This document shows positions 34,020 to 46,616 of a stretch of DNA of 64,000 nt, piece after piece. Every line of letters begins with the position of its first letter. Positions within the stretch are counted from its first letter, which is position 1. The notes below the pieces were generated by a model. The model saw only the letters and a program-made list of their open reading frames with translations, made no database searches and had not been told where the DNA came from. Both the position numbers and the translations under genes were made by a program. Origin of the DNA: Asterias rubens (lineage: Eukaryota > Echinodermata > Asteroidea > Forcipulatida > Asteriidae); the NCBI RefSeq assembly GCF_902459465.1, contig NC_047082.1, forward strand, positions 310,001-374,000, read 5' to 3'.

Positions 34020-34330
34020 GCGCCAAATAAATCACGAAACATACTTTCTCATAAAAGCCTTTGTTCATTTGTATTTCCTCATCAATTCATCTTAATCACC
34101 GACAAGAATGAAACATACGCTTTGCCTTAATACTCCCTGGGCAAACCAATAAACTTTCTCACAAAAGCCTCAAATGTTCATTCGTATTTCCTCATCAACT
34201 CATCAATTCATCTTCATCACCGACCAGAGTAAAACATGCGCTTTGTACTCCCACCAGGGCAACAAACTTTCTTATGAATGCCTTTGAACGTTTATATCTC
34301 CCCATCAACTATTCCTCATCACCGCATCAG
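34020..34330. repeat. Degenerate tandem repeat, about 108-120 bp x 3
   Basis: AAGCCT..TGTTCATT.GTATTTCC, TCATCAATTCATCTT.ATCACC and AACAT.CGCTTTG recur three times, with the last copy more diverged. Units two and three carry a CAACAAACTTTC-like core. Confidence 0.65.
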
Positions 34331-34734
34331 TAAAATTTGCGCTTGCGCCGAGCAACTGTTGCACCAAAAGGACCAAAGCGCACACTGCAAACAAATAATA
34401 CACATACCTGTATTGCATCCCGCCATCCCTCTTTTTATTAAAGACCTGGAGATCAGCCAATCAGGGAAGACTTCTCATGAATAATGTACGATCTAACTGT
34501 CAACAAACCCTCTTACAACTACTACTTCTGCCTACAGCCTTCCATCCAACTGGCTCCAACAAAAAACACAAGTCACTCAGTGATCACACCAGCTCATCCT
34601 GACTTGAGTTGTATACAGACTGAAGAGGTAATTTATTCAAGCAGCCTTTACATTATGCATCATTTCCCCAGCCAGTCAACAAACTTTCACATCCTGACCC
34701 ACAGAGCATCAACCAATGCAGACCACAGGTTAAA

Positions 34735-35060
34735 AGACCTCATGAATATGCATTACTTTCCCACCAGTCAACAAACTTTCACATCCTGACCCACAGAGCA
34801 TCAACCAATGCAGACCACAGGTTAAAAGACCTCATGAATATGCATTACTTTCCCACCAGTCAACAAACTTTCACATCCTGACCCACAGAGCATCAACCAA
34901 TGCAGACCACAGGTTAAAAGACCTCATGAATATGCATTACTTTCCCACCAGTCAACAAACTTTCACATTCTGACCCACAGAGCATCAACCAATGCAGACC
35001 ACAGGTTAAAAGACCTCATGAATATACATTACTTTCACACCAGTCAACAAACTTTCCCAT
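34735..35060 (+). repeat. 92-94 bp tandem array, module type 1, about 4 copies
   Basis: Each unit has, in order, ATGAATATGCAT, TTTCCCACCA, GTCAACAAACTTTC, CATCCTGACCCACAGAGCAT, CAACCAATGCAGACCAC and GGTTAAAAGACCTC. The last unit has ATGAATATACAT. Confidence 0.9.
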
Positions 35061-35119
35061 CTTGACCTACTCAGAGATGCATCACTTTCTTTCCAACATG
35101 CTCCAACCAACAGAGTGAA

Positions 35120-35335
35120 CAAGCAAATGAATATGCATCAGTTTCCCTGTAGATCACTCCAGCCAATGCAGGCCACCCATTCAGAGAACATTATGAATAT
35201 GCATCAGTTTCCCTAGAGACCGCTAGCCAATGCAGGCCACCCATTCAGAGAACATTATGAATATGCATCAGTTTCCCTAGAGACCGCTAGCCAATGCAGG
35301 CCACCCATTCGCTGAACCATGAATATGCATCAGTT
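35120..35335 (+). repeat. 62-66 bp tandem array, module type 2, about 3 copies
   Basis: Units contain ATGAATATGCAT, CAGTTTCCCTAGAGACCGC, AGCCAATGCAGGCCACCC and ATTCAGAGAACATT. They share the palindrome, TTTCCC and the CCAATGCAG.CCAC block with type 1 but lack GTCAACAAACTTTC, except after the last unit (35344). Confidence 0.88.
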
Positions 35336-35639
35336 TCCCCACAGTCAACAAACTTTCCCATCTGGATGCATGCAGAGAAAGTCAGCAGACAATCTCATGA
35401 ATATGCATGACTTTCCCTCTGGTCAACAAACTTTCACAGTGACATTCACACAGAGCATGATCACCACACAATGGAAACCTCTCAAGGCCCTACTCTCCAT
35501 AACTCCGCCCCCTTTACATCATGGTTCGACAAACTTTCACTATGCTATTGCAAAGGCCATGGTTGTTTCCAGATCTGCAGTAGGTATGACCATGGAGGTA
35601 GGATGACTTGACTTTATGAGGAAATAAAGTCCCATGAAT

Positions 35640-38056
35640 CAGCCTGTCTACAGAGCGCCCCCCCCCCCCTTCAATTTTTTATTCTCATTGAGGGAGGGGG
35701 CCGGGTCAACAAACTTTCACTGATATTTTGGTCTAGTGGAGCAGGAATTACAATACACTACAATACAAAAGCATTTATATATAGCGCTCTTACATGCTCT
35801 TACAAAGCTGTATCACAGCGCTTAACAAGCAGAAAAACCGAGAAGCAAAAATAAGGGAAACAAAATATGGATCAGGAGTCAACAGTGAATGTAGTAACTT
35901 AAGGCTTAAGAATAGACTACAGGAAAATCTGATGTGTAATTTGATTCTACTCTTTCAAATATTTGACTATAGTGTTTCCTTCAGGTTTTCCCTTGGACTT
36001 GTTTCAGGATCCATTCTTAGACCAGTAAAGGTCATGAATAAACAAGTATGCTCATGAATATGCAAATTGCAAGTGATGGGTTCAACAAACTTTTCACCCT
36101 GCACATTGATGTAGCCACGTTGTAAGCAATGTGACTGTGTGCCGTGCGCAATTAATTATTAGTAGTGACGGAACAAAGAACATGCACTAATGTGTACATG
36201 GTACTCTAGCAAAACACTTTACTACTGGAAATAATTTATCCGCCGTAATAAAATTACTCTTGGTGGATAAACTGCACAATTAAATCTTGCAAGGTATTCT
36301 TGACCAAATTCAGCAATTATTGACCAATCAAGAATATTAGACAAAATACAGCTAAATAATGATTGAGTTTTATCAGAATAATTCCATACCTTTCTATTAT
36401 AATTGTTTTTAATGCAAGCCACTCCAAACGAGGCTGAGTGGGTGTGAGTTTAATTAGATATTTAGGTAATAAATCAAACTCAACAGAAGAAAACATTGGA
36501 CTTATGAATGTGGCAACATCTGGCACAACATTTAACAATGACTTGTATTATTTATGTAGGCATGAATTGACTTTCAACAAAAATAAGTCTTTGGCAAATA
36601 CAATGGAAAACCTTGGACCTTGTGACCTTTCAATTTTGTGCAACTGATCACAATGTTTCTCAGTACAACTAAATCAATATCCAGTATTTTTTGTTTCACC
36701 AAAATTCTTTCTAATACAAAATATGTGACAATGTTATTATGACAATTGATTTGCTATTGTTTGATTTGGGATTAAACAATAGAACAGACCCAAAGATAAT
36801 ACGCAATCCAAAACCCAACACAATGGATTTTCTTTTCTCTGTGCGTCAGTGTGATGTCTGAATATGAAACAGCTCTCATGAATTATTCATGACGTAAAGG
36901 CTGACAAACTTTTGTCTCTGCTCTCTAGCAATGGCTTAATAATTCAACGTAATGATGAGATTAAAACAAAGCGTTTTATAATCTGAATAGTTGATAACGT
37001 GCCGCGAGTTGGTGTTAAGGGAGGTACATTGTGCAAAATATGGAGCACTGAAGAACCCATACATTTGGGTTTCAGTGGTAAGGTTGTTTTTACAGTCCAA
37101 AATAATTAATTTAAAAAATAAATACAGTCACAGTTTTTTTCCCAATTTTTTAAATTCAAGGCAGTTGTTTGATAATAACAAACAAAATTATTAATTCCCC
37201 TTTCAGAACCCAAAGAGCATCTAATGGTATTTTTTTACAGGTATACAGCGAGGTTATTTGCAAGTAATAAAATGTATTCCCTAATTTATATTTATTTGCT
37301 GTATAAACAAGCATAAAAATATCAGCAATACTGCAGGCCTGGAATTTCATCGTTAAAAGAGGGAAAGTCCGTTTTAATTTTGTTAAGGGTACTTTAACTA
37401 TAAGATCTTAGAGTCTATGGAAACTCTTTAAGGGGCACAAAAGGCCAAGACCAGGGCAACAGAGGCCATCCTCGGTAGCCTTCATAAACTCAAGACCTGA
37501 CACTGTACCAAAAACATCAAGACGCTAATTTAAAAACTAAGCTAAAAACAACGCAGCTTGCATAAAAAAGGAACATTACATCAAAACAGGATACAATGTT
37601 TCCCACATGCAGCCAATCTAACTTCAAATCTAGGAAATAACATGAATTATTGATTCTTCAGTAGGATGTAACTTGTGATACATCTTGGGGCCAACAAACT
37701 TTCAGTGGGAAGCTGCACGAATGTACACACAGAGCTTGCGTTCTGGCATTAACTGCTTGGCCACGTTCAACACTATGTACATAGCAATAAGTTAACACAT
37801 GGTTGGAATTATTTATATTGGCTAAGTTCCATACTATTACACCAAACTCAATTTGTAATTCATACACATCTTCAGTTGCTGTAAAAGTAAACCTGATATT
37901 TCAGAGGTAAAGGAAATGTTTTATTCTTTCATTTTGTTTTTGGAACCATTTGATTGTTTGAATCCTATATAAATGAAGACAATATACGATCAAACGAACC
38001 TTTGAAAACTTCATTTCAAAAGGTGGTAGCAATTTTGAAATATTGCCGAAAGTCTA
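35640..38056. other. Intergenic DNA with isolated motif copies; no gene supported
   Basis: It holds single CAACAAACTTT motifs (35705, 36081, 36901, 37690), ATGAATATGCAAAT (36054) and ATGAATTATTCAT (36878), a C-tract (35658-35668) and a family D fragment (about 37400-37480). No coding exon could be supported. Confidence 0.5.
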
Positions 38057-38268
38057 GGGCCCAATTTCATAGAGCTGTTAAAGCAGACAGCACTGCTTAA
38101 ACACATTCAGCTTAGCGAAAGTAATCAAGGAGCCAGTTACAAACTGTGCACACAACATGACATTTAAGCTGGTAACACTTTTCCAGTAAGTGCCTTTGTT
38201 TGATCCTTTTGTGGACCAAATTTGTTGGGCTTTTAAAAGCATGTCTATGAAATTGGACCCAGAGCAAT
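38057..38268. repeat. Foldback repeat family B copy
   Basis: Bounded by AGGGCCCAATTTCATAGAGC and TCTATGAAATTGGACCCA; the interior is diverged. Confidence 0.65.
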
Positions 38269-39024
38269 TATGTCTACGCAGGAAGAATAATCTTTAGGAA
38301 TACACAATCCAAAAAATATCTCCACAAACCTGCCATCAACAACAATACCTTTGTTAAAAGGTTGCCATTTTGTAACAATACCGTGATCAACGATGCGGGA
38401 AAAAAAGGAAAGCTACTCACATTTAGCAGACAAATTCACCGTCGAGAACTCAAGAAAAAAACAAGATGTGTAGTCCTGTCGCACTCACATCAGACTCCTC
38501 GAAATGTTGTGAAAGTGTTACAATCTCCCTGAAGTTAACTCGGCCTTAAATGAATTGAAAAACAAGACGAAATATCACTTAAACTGACCCCGCTCCAAAT
38601 ATTTTCTTCTTTCGATACGACTGCCTTGATACCTCTACATGCCTTGTGAATGAAAATACACGGCGCAGCTTTTGTTGTTAATTCCAGGCCAACGCAGAAA
38701 CAGAAACAGCATCCAAGGAAAAGAGAGGAGGTTCAACAAACTTTGTCTGCTGGCTTCAACCCGTTCGTTCAGCCGTAGCGTGCATCATTGCTATTGGATA
38801 ATGCAATTTTCATGGGTAGTTCCTATGAAATATGTATAAATGGGAGCGTGTTTGTTGTGTGTGTGACACATCCTATTGTGTGGAAATTGCTTGGTTTCCT
38901 AATGAAAGGTGTGGCTTAAATGTAGCCCTAGATATTTTCCCCCACATAGCATACAGACCAAGGTTTCAGCCACGAATTGGTATTTTAAGGGTGTCCAAAT
39001 TTGCTGAAAACATTTAAAACTGTG

Positions 39025-39145
39025 TGATATCTAAATTCAAAAACAGAGTATCTGAATTTAAAACGGGGTGTTCAAATTTAAAATAGGGTGTTCAAATTTA
39101 AAACAGGGTATTCAATTTTTAAATAAGGTGTCTAAAAGACACCAG
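39025..39145. repeat. Short tandem repeat of about 22 bp, 5 degenerate copies
   Basis: GGGTGTTCAAATTTAAAA-type units follow one another with point changes. Confidence 0.75.
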
Positions 39146-40602
39146 ACACCCCTCTGACTAGTATTATGGTACAGACTGCATTATACAGAAACAATGTGCA
39201 AAGGGAAAACAAAATTTAATACTTTTTAAGAGGTCCCTTGAGGTCTTGAGAAAAATTCACTCCAATGTGAGCACAGATATAAAACATTAGCTTTTAAAAA
39301 GATCTTTTATGAAGTGAGTTAAACAATCCTAACTGAACACCGAATGCTGCTAAACCAAAGATGATTCATACTAGTGGTCTGCATGACATTAGTATAACGA
39401 GATACTATAAGAGCGCAAGCCACAATATTTTTATATGGCCATTATTATAAACAATATATAATTTTATGATCTTGACAGGCCATTTTGCAGAAATTACTTT
39501 TTGCTGGCAGCAGTAAAATCCACCCAGCAGAATGTTTAATGGCAGCAACTACAATAAATGGCCGCTAGCCATTGCATTTAAAGGCAGTTGTTTCAGTAGA
39601 TGGAAATGTTAAGCTATTATAAATACAGGAAAGATCAAACAATCATTTTTATTAGTCTCAAAGCGTACTAAATATTAAGTTCATACAGGATTCATGCACT
39701 TTTTTTTTATTTTAAAGATATCTCCTTACATCAAAAGGCCAAGGGGCCACCTAGGGTGAGACTGATTTGGACTGTCCACCAAATCAAGAATCGCAATGGA
39801 CACAATGCCATCTATTCCTGCCCCCCCCCCCTCCCCTTTACAGTCTGTAAGGATGTAGGCAAGGGTATCATCCACTAGGAGCCTGGCTGGTATAGCAGAA
39901 TGCAATACATTCCCAACCTTTTATGAGGCAGTTATGTTTAATTGCCTTTCTCAAGGGGTACAAGTGTCATGACCGGGATTCGAACCCACACGCTGCTGCT
40001 AATAACACCAAAGCCTAGACTTAAGACCACTTAGCCCTGACAGGCTAGCTTAATGCAAGGAGAGAACCTTGGAACAATATCAGTTTAGTTTAAAACATAT
40101 CCTGTTTAAAATAAAAACAATAGTCTACCTTCAGTTATAACAATTCTAGCTTCAAGTTTTACAATCAAGAAATTGTGATTCAGTAACTAGACGACCATAC
40201 TTGTTCAAGTCATTGTGAAATCAGAGGTTAGCTTGGTTGGATTCGAACCCACAACCTTGTGATTGCAAGTCTTGTATAGTCTGACCATTCTACCTCCATG
40301 GTCTGACCACTGGGTGAACACAGTTTATTCAAGTGGTCTATTACAGGTTGCATGGTTCACCCGTCCTCTCTCTGTGATTCACCGAGGGGTTCACCCTTCA
40401 ATTATCTTATCAGCATGTGTACACAGGATCAAGATTTCAAAAAGTATTAAGTCATAAAACCTGTATCAAAAAGTATTAAATCATAAAACCTGTTGTGAAT
40501 ATAACTGTACCAAGAAATGTTAGAACAACAGATTAAGTGGTTTTGAAGAATTGATTAAAATAATATCAAAGAGATTTATGTCCATGGTGTCACTACAACC
40601 CT
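39146..40602. other. Intergenic; SINE-like fragments only
   Basis: A family 1 SINE remnant (minus strand, about 39950-40045, with GTGTGGGTTCGAATCCCGGT) and a family 2-like block (40215-40320, TGGATTCGAACCCACAACC) are visible. No gene found. Confidence 0.45.
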
Positions 40603-41045
40603 CACTTGATTAAATCAATTGTTTGTTATAAGGGTCTTTGAATTCTACTGCCTCAATTTTTACTGTATCTCTGAGACGGAAATGTTACTTTGTAACTCAA
40701 GAGCTCTAGCTGTTTGGGATATTTCTAATAATATTGATATTACGAACAAAGGGTAGGCCTACCAAAATGTAAGATCATGACTGTAATGTAAAACAATACT
40801 GAACTTGATTAAATCAATTGTTTGTTATGGGGGTCTATGAATTCTGCTTTCACTGTATCTCCGAGAAGGAAATAGAATTTTTGTTGTGAATTCAATTTAG
40901 GTGTTTTTTACTTGTGTGAAAAGTGAAACTATGGATCTTAAGAGCTCTGTTTGGAATATTTCTCATAATATTGATATTACGAACAAAGGGTATAGGCCTA
41001 CCACAATGTTAGATCATGACGGTATTGTTTAACAATACTGAACTT
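40603..41045. repeat. Imperfect tandem duplication, about 200-240 bp x 2
   Basis: TTGATTAAATCAATTGTTTG...CACTGTATCTC.GAGA...AATATTGATATTACGAACAA...AGGCCTACC and AACAATACTGAACTT occur twice in the same order. Confidence 0.85.
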
Positions 41046-42309
41046 TGAATGATCCATCCACACACGGGATATTTGTTATCAGTTCAAATGCAAATTATAA
41101 AAATCATAATTAACTGCAAAGTTAACAAAAGATCGTCTTGCGTAATAGGGAATGCAGAACTATTTGAATTTAAGGTCAAAATGAGACAAAATCACACACA
41201 GCAGTGTCACTGAAAACCTGCTGATCTGGCAAGCTATTTAAAGTACAGGGGATCATTTAAAGGTCACAAACTCAGGCAATCACAAGTCACAATCAGGCTA
41301 GAAGCTCAATTATTAGAAAGCAGTATGGTCCTAGTTACAGCATGGGTCCTATGAGTATTAAAAGAACTGACAGCATAAATCCCAAACCCACAGAACTTAC
41401 ACTGGCTAGACAACTTGCACCCTCTGGAGTGTCACACCAAATATAAAGATTAAGGCAAAATTAATTTTTTTGCTGAAATTTTAGGAACAATCAGTGGTTT
41501 TGAGCAGTAGAAAGTAAACAAACAAGACAGCTGAACTAGTGAGGATTGAATACTGACAGGTCTTCATGACCTTTAAACAGCATTATGGCCAGAGAACAAT
41601 GAATATGCGCTATTGTAACAAGTGCATTAAAATTATTGGCGGAGAAACAAAATCAGTTCAGTCCTCTCGTCAAAACTTGGTCTCCAACTCAACCTTTTCT
41701 AGGGCCAAATCAATAAATCTTGTAAGCAAAAAATTTGCTACGCACATAATAGTATGCCTACTGCTTGGCAGGTACAGTTTACCAGCAAAAATTACATGAA
41801 GTTTACATTGTTTTGGCTGGTGCCCCACTCAATTTTTGCTTTGGAAAGAAGTTTGTCAAGTATTATTTTCTGTTTGACACTGACAGCTTTAGAGCAAATT
41901 TGACCCTGGTCTCAACTTTAGACATGTCGCTGTTGAGTGTGTGACATCATATTAGGCATTAAAAATCCTAGGCACTCCAAATCAGTCTAGAAAACAAGGA
42001 CATCAAAAAAGTGTTTGTGGTTTACAAGAGACAATAATCCATCAAACAAACGAAGAAAACTGAATTTGCCACAAAGTTTGCAGTGCCATTGTCAGCAAAA
42101 CCAATTTGATAAGATTGGACAATGGACCCTAGATAAAGCTTATGTTGTATCAGAGATTCCTTCAAATATTGACTGACTTCAAGTGCCTGACTCAAACTAC
42201 TGTCAAACTCAAAAGATTCTGTAATAATTGGGTTGTGTATCAAGTTTCACTTAAAGGAGATGTTTGCCGTCTTTGGTAAAAATAGGTTTGGAATTACACA
42301 ATAAATCAA

Positions 42310-42625
42310 ACCTCTATGGATGAGATTAAATGGTCAGATAGTAGGAGGGTTCACTGTGTACTGTGTGGATGCATTTGCCTTGTGATATCATGTATGTATA
42401 GCATCAGACATATCGTTCAAAACCTTAGTGGATGAGATTGAATGGTCAGATAGTAGGAGGGTTCACTGTGTAATGTGTGGATGCATTTGCCTCGTGATAT
42501 CATATACATGTATAGCATCAGACATATCGTTCAAAACCTTAGTGGATGAGATTGAATGGTCAGATAGTAGGAGGGTTGACTGTGTAATGTGTGGATGCAT
42601 TCATCTCATGATATCATATTGCTGG
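42310..42625. repeat. Tandem repeat, 112-114 bp x about 3
   Basis: TGGATGAGATT.AATGGTCAG, ATAGTAGGAGGGTT.ACTGTG and AGCATCAGACATATCGTTCA recur; unit starts are 42317, 42429 and 42543. Confidence 0.88.
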
Positions 42626-45600
42626 CTGGCATACACTGGACCACAGGCCTGAGGCCAGTGGTTTTAGCATTTGGCCAGTAAACTCATGATGACCAGACAA
42701 GTCCGCTGGCCATATGTTTGTGTTCAAATGTTTACTTTCATCAGTCTGATAATATGATTCTAGCGATTGTTGAAAAATTGTGCGTTTCAAATTCAAAATT
42801 TCAATTTTTTTCTCATATTCTGGTCCTGCACAGACAACTCTGGAGGTCCAATAAATATTTTGAGCAACATGTCCCTCTTAAATTCGAGCCATGCATACAT
42901 GTACCATACATGGTTTGTAAAAATTTGTCGCTATTTTGTTTGTTCATTTTAAATGGCAAGTAGTGTCCATGACATTAGTTTAAACGAATTCCTCCCACCG
43001 TTTCATCAAATGCACATGGCATTCACTTTAAAAGATAACAGCAAATCCAGATGTAAAGCGAACCATGGAGGTAGAACTGTGAACTTGATTGATAGATCAT
43101 ACAACATTCTGTGTTAGTGTCAACATGTGCACTGTTGATGGGTAGGCATCTCAAATGATAACTGTTTACAATTCATTGAAAACGAATGTTGTAGTTGGCC
43201 GAGGAAAAAAACAAAAAATGGAAAAAAAAGGTCTCCTTTAATCAGACCAGATTTTATTTTACGAGCCCCATAAAATTGCATGGCTCTGCTAACTCCTTTA
43301 ATACCAAGAAATTCCGAGCTTAGTCCCATGGAATTGTGAACTCAATTTACAGGGCAATTCAATTTACAGGGCGTCGTCGAAGCCCTGCAGTAAGCCATTC
43401 AATTGCCCCCCCCCCCCCACATGATCGATTGAGAAGTTGCATAAAAGCTCCATAAATTTGAACAATTGTTTATCAATGCTGTTTTGCTGTATCCTTTCTT
43501 TATGACTTACGCAACTTTCTAAGTATTCAGTGGCACTCACTGTTTAAACAGTTGTACACCCCACTCACTATTGGTTATTTGATATTCTGTCTGCAGAACA
43601 AACTGCTCTAATCCCTGTAGGCAGAAATCTCTTTTGTTTGGGTGCTTTTTGGAGTATAGATTATGATGCAATAAGAAGATGTAGTCTGAATGGTCTGGAC
43701 AATAATGACTTCTTTTGGAGTATGCAAGAAGCTTTGACAAGGATGATGGCATTGCATTGTATTGCAATAGGCTTATAAATCTTCATGCTCCATTATGCTA
43801 CCAATTAGCAAATAAATGAATATTTAATGTTTTGACCCTAGCAGAGTCTTAATGACAACACAACACACAGGTATAACGGCCTATAAAAGGGGACAGGTAT
43901 CAAGTGGAAATGAATGGATAGAGAGTCAGAGAGCACACAGCAAAAAGCAAGGAGTAAAATTAAACAAGGAGACAAAAGGGGAGAGATTTTGGTTAGAGAA
44001 CGAGTCAGGCTCAAAGGAGGGGGGGTGGTTACCTGTTGGGAAAAGTTAAACAAAAAAGTTTTATGGGAATGACTATTGCCCAACAGATTACACAAGCGTT
44101 TCCAGTTTTGTATAATAAATGTCAAACTGAGGTAAACATTTAAGGGGGGCACAACAGGGGTCCACCATTTTTCTTAAGGGGCGTTTCTGGTATGGTAGCC
44201 TTTTTCTTAAACAAGCTCTTTTTCAGCATCTTTAATTATGATTTATCTTGTTAGTGTGAGAACAAATACATTGTCTGAATATGGAAACATTGTTGAGAAA
44301 AATATCAAAAGTATCATACTAAAGTGCATAAAATGTGACATTAAATTTCAAATGCCAAAAGTCCATAATTTCAATGGGGGGGGGGGGCATGGCCACTGTA
44401 CATTAACAGTAGGTCATCAATCACTCACAATTGCAATAGAATTACAATACCATTACATATAGATCAAACTATGGCCATCCTTGTACCAACAATTTTATTT
44501 GTGTAAGTAATTGACCTCCAAACAAACTGCAAGGACTACTGTTAGTGGTTTTAATGTCAACTTTTTAACAGACCCCCTTCCCCCCTCAAAGCTGGAGGTA
44601 ATGACCTGGTGCCGGCCCTGTTGGCTCCCATTTTAAACTGGATGTTTTTTTGGCTCTTTTTCTTATATGAAAGTGGAAAAGTATTGTCAAAATTTAACAT
44701 TATAATATAATTGGTGCAATTTGAAGTATCTACATTTGGGGGAAATCATAATTTTTTTTGTTTTGTTTTGTTTTGCATTTTCCCCCTTTTTCACCCACAA
44801 ATAAACTCCTCTATTTTTCACCTCTTCTGCGAGTAACTTATCTTTAAAGAATACAAAATAAGTGAACAAACTAAGTGTTACTGTGTGTGTTACTTATTTC
44901 TATCTACCTCCATGTTTCTATGTTATTGATTTTTGTATATAGCTGTTTTCCAAGAGAAATACACTCTAAGGAGAATAACGAATAACTGATGTCCACAAAG
45001 TCCTTCTTTACTTAATTTGGGGATTTAAAAGCTTTGAAAGTTCAAACAGATTCTTTGAAATAAAAAATATCAGATACAAAGCCCTACTAGGGCCTACTAC
45101 TTAATTAACTTATACATTTGGGTTTTACTGCTAGCTAGACAGGTACAGCCAACTGAGTTACTTGGTTTTTCTATTGTTATAAAATAATCTAGTACCAGGT
45201 ATCTTTTATACCTAAATGAGATATTCCTTTTTTGTGAGAATGAGTGAAAGAGTGGTGGCGGGGTACAGAAAGTTTTCTGGGAAACCAATTCATTGCAGTT
45301 TTCTGGGAAACCAATTCATTGCGCTCTCTTTACAAAACGTGTACCCTACCGCCACCAACACCAAACAAGGAAAAAACCCAACAGAAACTAATAATATTAG
45401 TCAAAGTTTGGCAGTGGAATTATCTTCAGCGCACGGTCAGAGATCTATCTCCATTGATCAGAGGTCCATCACTTTAGACCATTACTGGATTACTGTACGT
45501 GTTTTCCAGCTAAATAAATCGGGGAGTAGGGTGCAAAAAAAGGTTGCATATTCATTAACACACCATGATTACACACGTACACACGGAGAAAAAAACAATT

Positions 45601-45739
45601 TTCTTTGTGTCTTGCTTTACTCAGATAGCAATAAATACTTTGGTAAGCACCATTTTACACGATAGAATATTGCACCTAAATGATAATTACAAAATCTAGT
45701 TTTTGAAACAATAAAATACATTTTTTGTTCAGTACTTAC
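42626..45739. other. Intergenic; no gene supported
   Basis: Scattered C- and G-tracts (about 43408-43420 and 44379-44389) and one family F arm (45214-45275). Frames of up to about 150 codons show no domain or codon signature. Confidence 0.45.
45214..45275 (+). repeat. Foldback repeat family F, single arm
   Basis: AATGAGATATTCCTTTTTTG, GAATGAGTGAAAGAGTGGTG and ACAGAAAGTTTTC match 19681-19760. It is followed by a 30-bp direct duplication (TTTTCTGGGAAACCAATTCA). Confidence 0.6.
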
Positions 45740-46005
45740 CTCTTTTAAGAGCATTTCTCCCCACTTCTAAGATGGTGTGCAACTGATTTTACCGCGAACT
45801 AGACTCCTGACGGACAACGAAAGTTTGTTGACCTTCTTAACAGATGGCCGTCAAACTTGCCGGTCGGACAACGCCGAACATTACGTGTCGACACTTGCCA
45901 TTGGTGAAAGTCTTCTACGTCAGAATGTGCCAAATAAAACAAGGCTCGTGATTTGTCACTTTCCGTAAGCCAAAACTGCACAGCAGTGGGGGTCGACAAA
46001 CTTTC
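45740..46005 (-). other. Candidate untranslated first exon with two CAACAAACTTT-type motifs
   Basis: A strong minus-strand donor (AGAG|GTAAGT) ends at 45740. The sequence to its right is GC-richer than its surroundings and has motif copies in both orientations (45819 and 45992). It could be a distal first exon of the Patched-domain gene or of a non-coding RNA. Confidence 0.22.
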
Positions 46006-46573
46006 AGCCACGTGCAACACAATGAGATAAACATCCGGATAGAGTTATTTTAGACTTGTCACAGTCTACCCCCAAGAGAGATCGTATTCAACGACTCACA
46101 CACAAGCAGCGGGGTATAACCTTTGTTTAAGATTATGGATCACATTACACTTCTTCAAGTTTTTATATTCCTTAATAATGACCCAGCACGTCCTAATTAT
46201 GCAATCTGAACTTTTTGGATCAGATAACATCTAGGTATACACACACAAAGAGTGTTGTCAAAAAACAGAACTTCCAAAACAATGCAATAATATTGTGAAA
46301 ACTGTTATGTAAGGCATTGTTGGAAACAACATAAGTGAGGCATCTAGGAAAAAATCATTACCAAACGTAAAGATAGCATAAATATATTGATTAATGGACT
46401 AGGGTATCAAAATGGGGTTAAACTTCACGTTGCGATCTATATTATAATAGAGCTGGAATTTGAGTGCAAGACATTATTTTCTGCAGCTCATTTTACAAAA
46501 CACACTTTAAACAACAATATTGTTGTAAAATGTATATGGAATATTCGTATCTACTAGAATAGAGTGGGTGTTT

Positions 46574-46616
46574 ACCCCCCCCCCCCCCCCCCCGCCCTCC
46601 CCTCCCCCACCCCCCA
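46574..46616. repeat. C-rich tract (G-quadruplex-capable on the minus strand)
   Basis: A run of about 19 C is followed by CGCCCTCCCCTCCCCCACCCCCC. Confidence 0.85.

Larger units (their letters stand above)
32895..38745 (+). promoter_or_regulatory. Cluster of GTCAACAAACTTTC motifs (candidate cis-regulatory array)
   Basis: Plus-strand matches, exact or with one to three changes, start at 32895, 33552, 34146, 34258, 34500, 34675, 34767, 34859, 34951, 35043, 35344, 35422, 35525, 35705, 36081, 36901, 37690 and 38732. Outliers are at 45992 (+), 45819 (-) and 31478 (-). In many copies an ATGAATATGCAT-type palindrome starts about 25 bp upstream with TTTCCC between. The region lies 3-9 kb upstream of the Patched-domain ATG. 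A regulatory function is inferred from motif regularity only. Confidence 0.45.

Noticed and set aside
32895..38745. Reading the motif cluster as a simple satellite
   Set aside because: Only 34735-35060 and 35120-35335, and weakly 34020-34330, are tandem; most other copies are isolated with unrelated flanks, so a satellite alone does not explain it.
43838..44152. 104-codon minus-strand frame
   Set aside because: Low-complexity leucine/serine/proline content in AT-rich intergenic DNA; no conserved motif.
45216..45665. 149-codon plus-strand frame
   Set aside because: Begins inside a dispersed foldback repeat and a 30-bp duplication; no recognisable domain or splice continuation.
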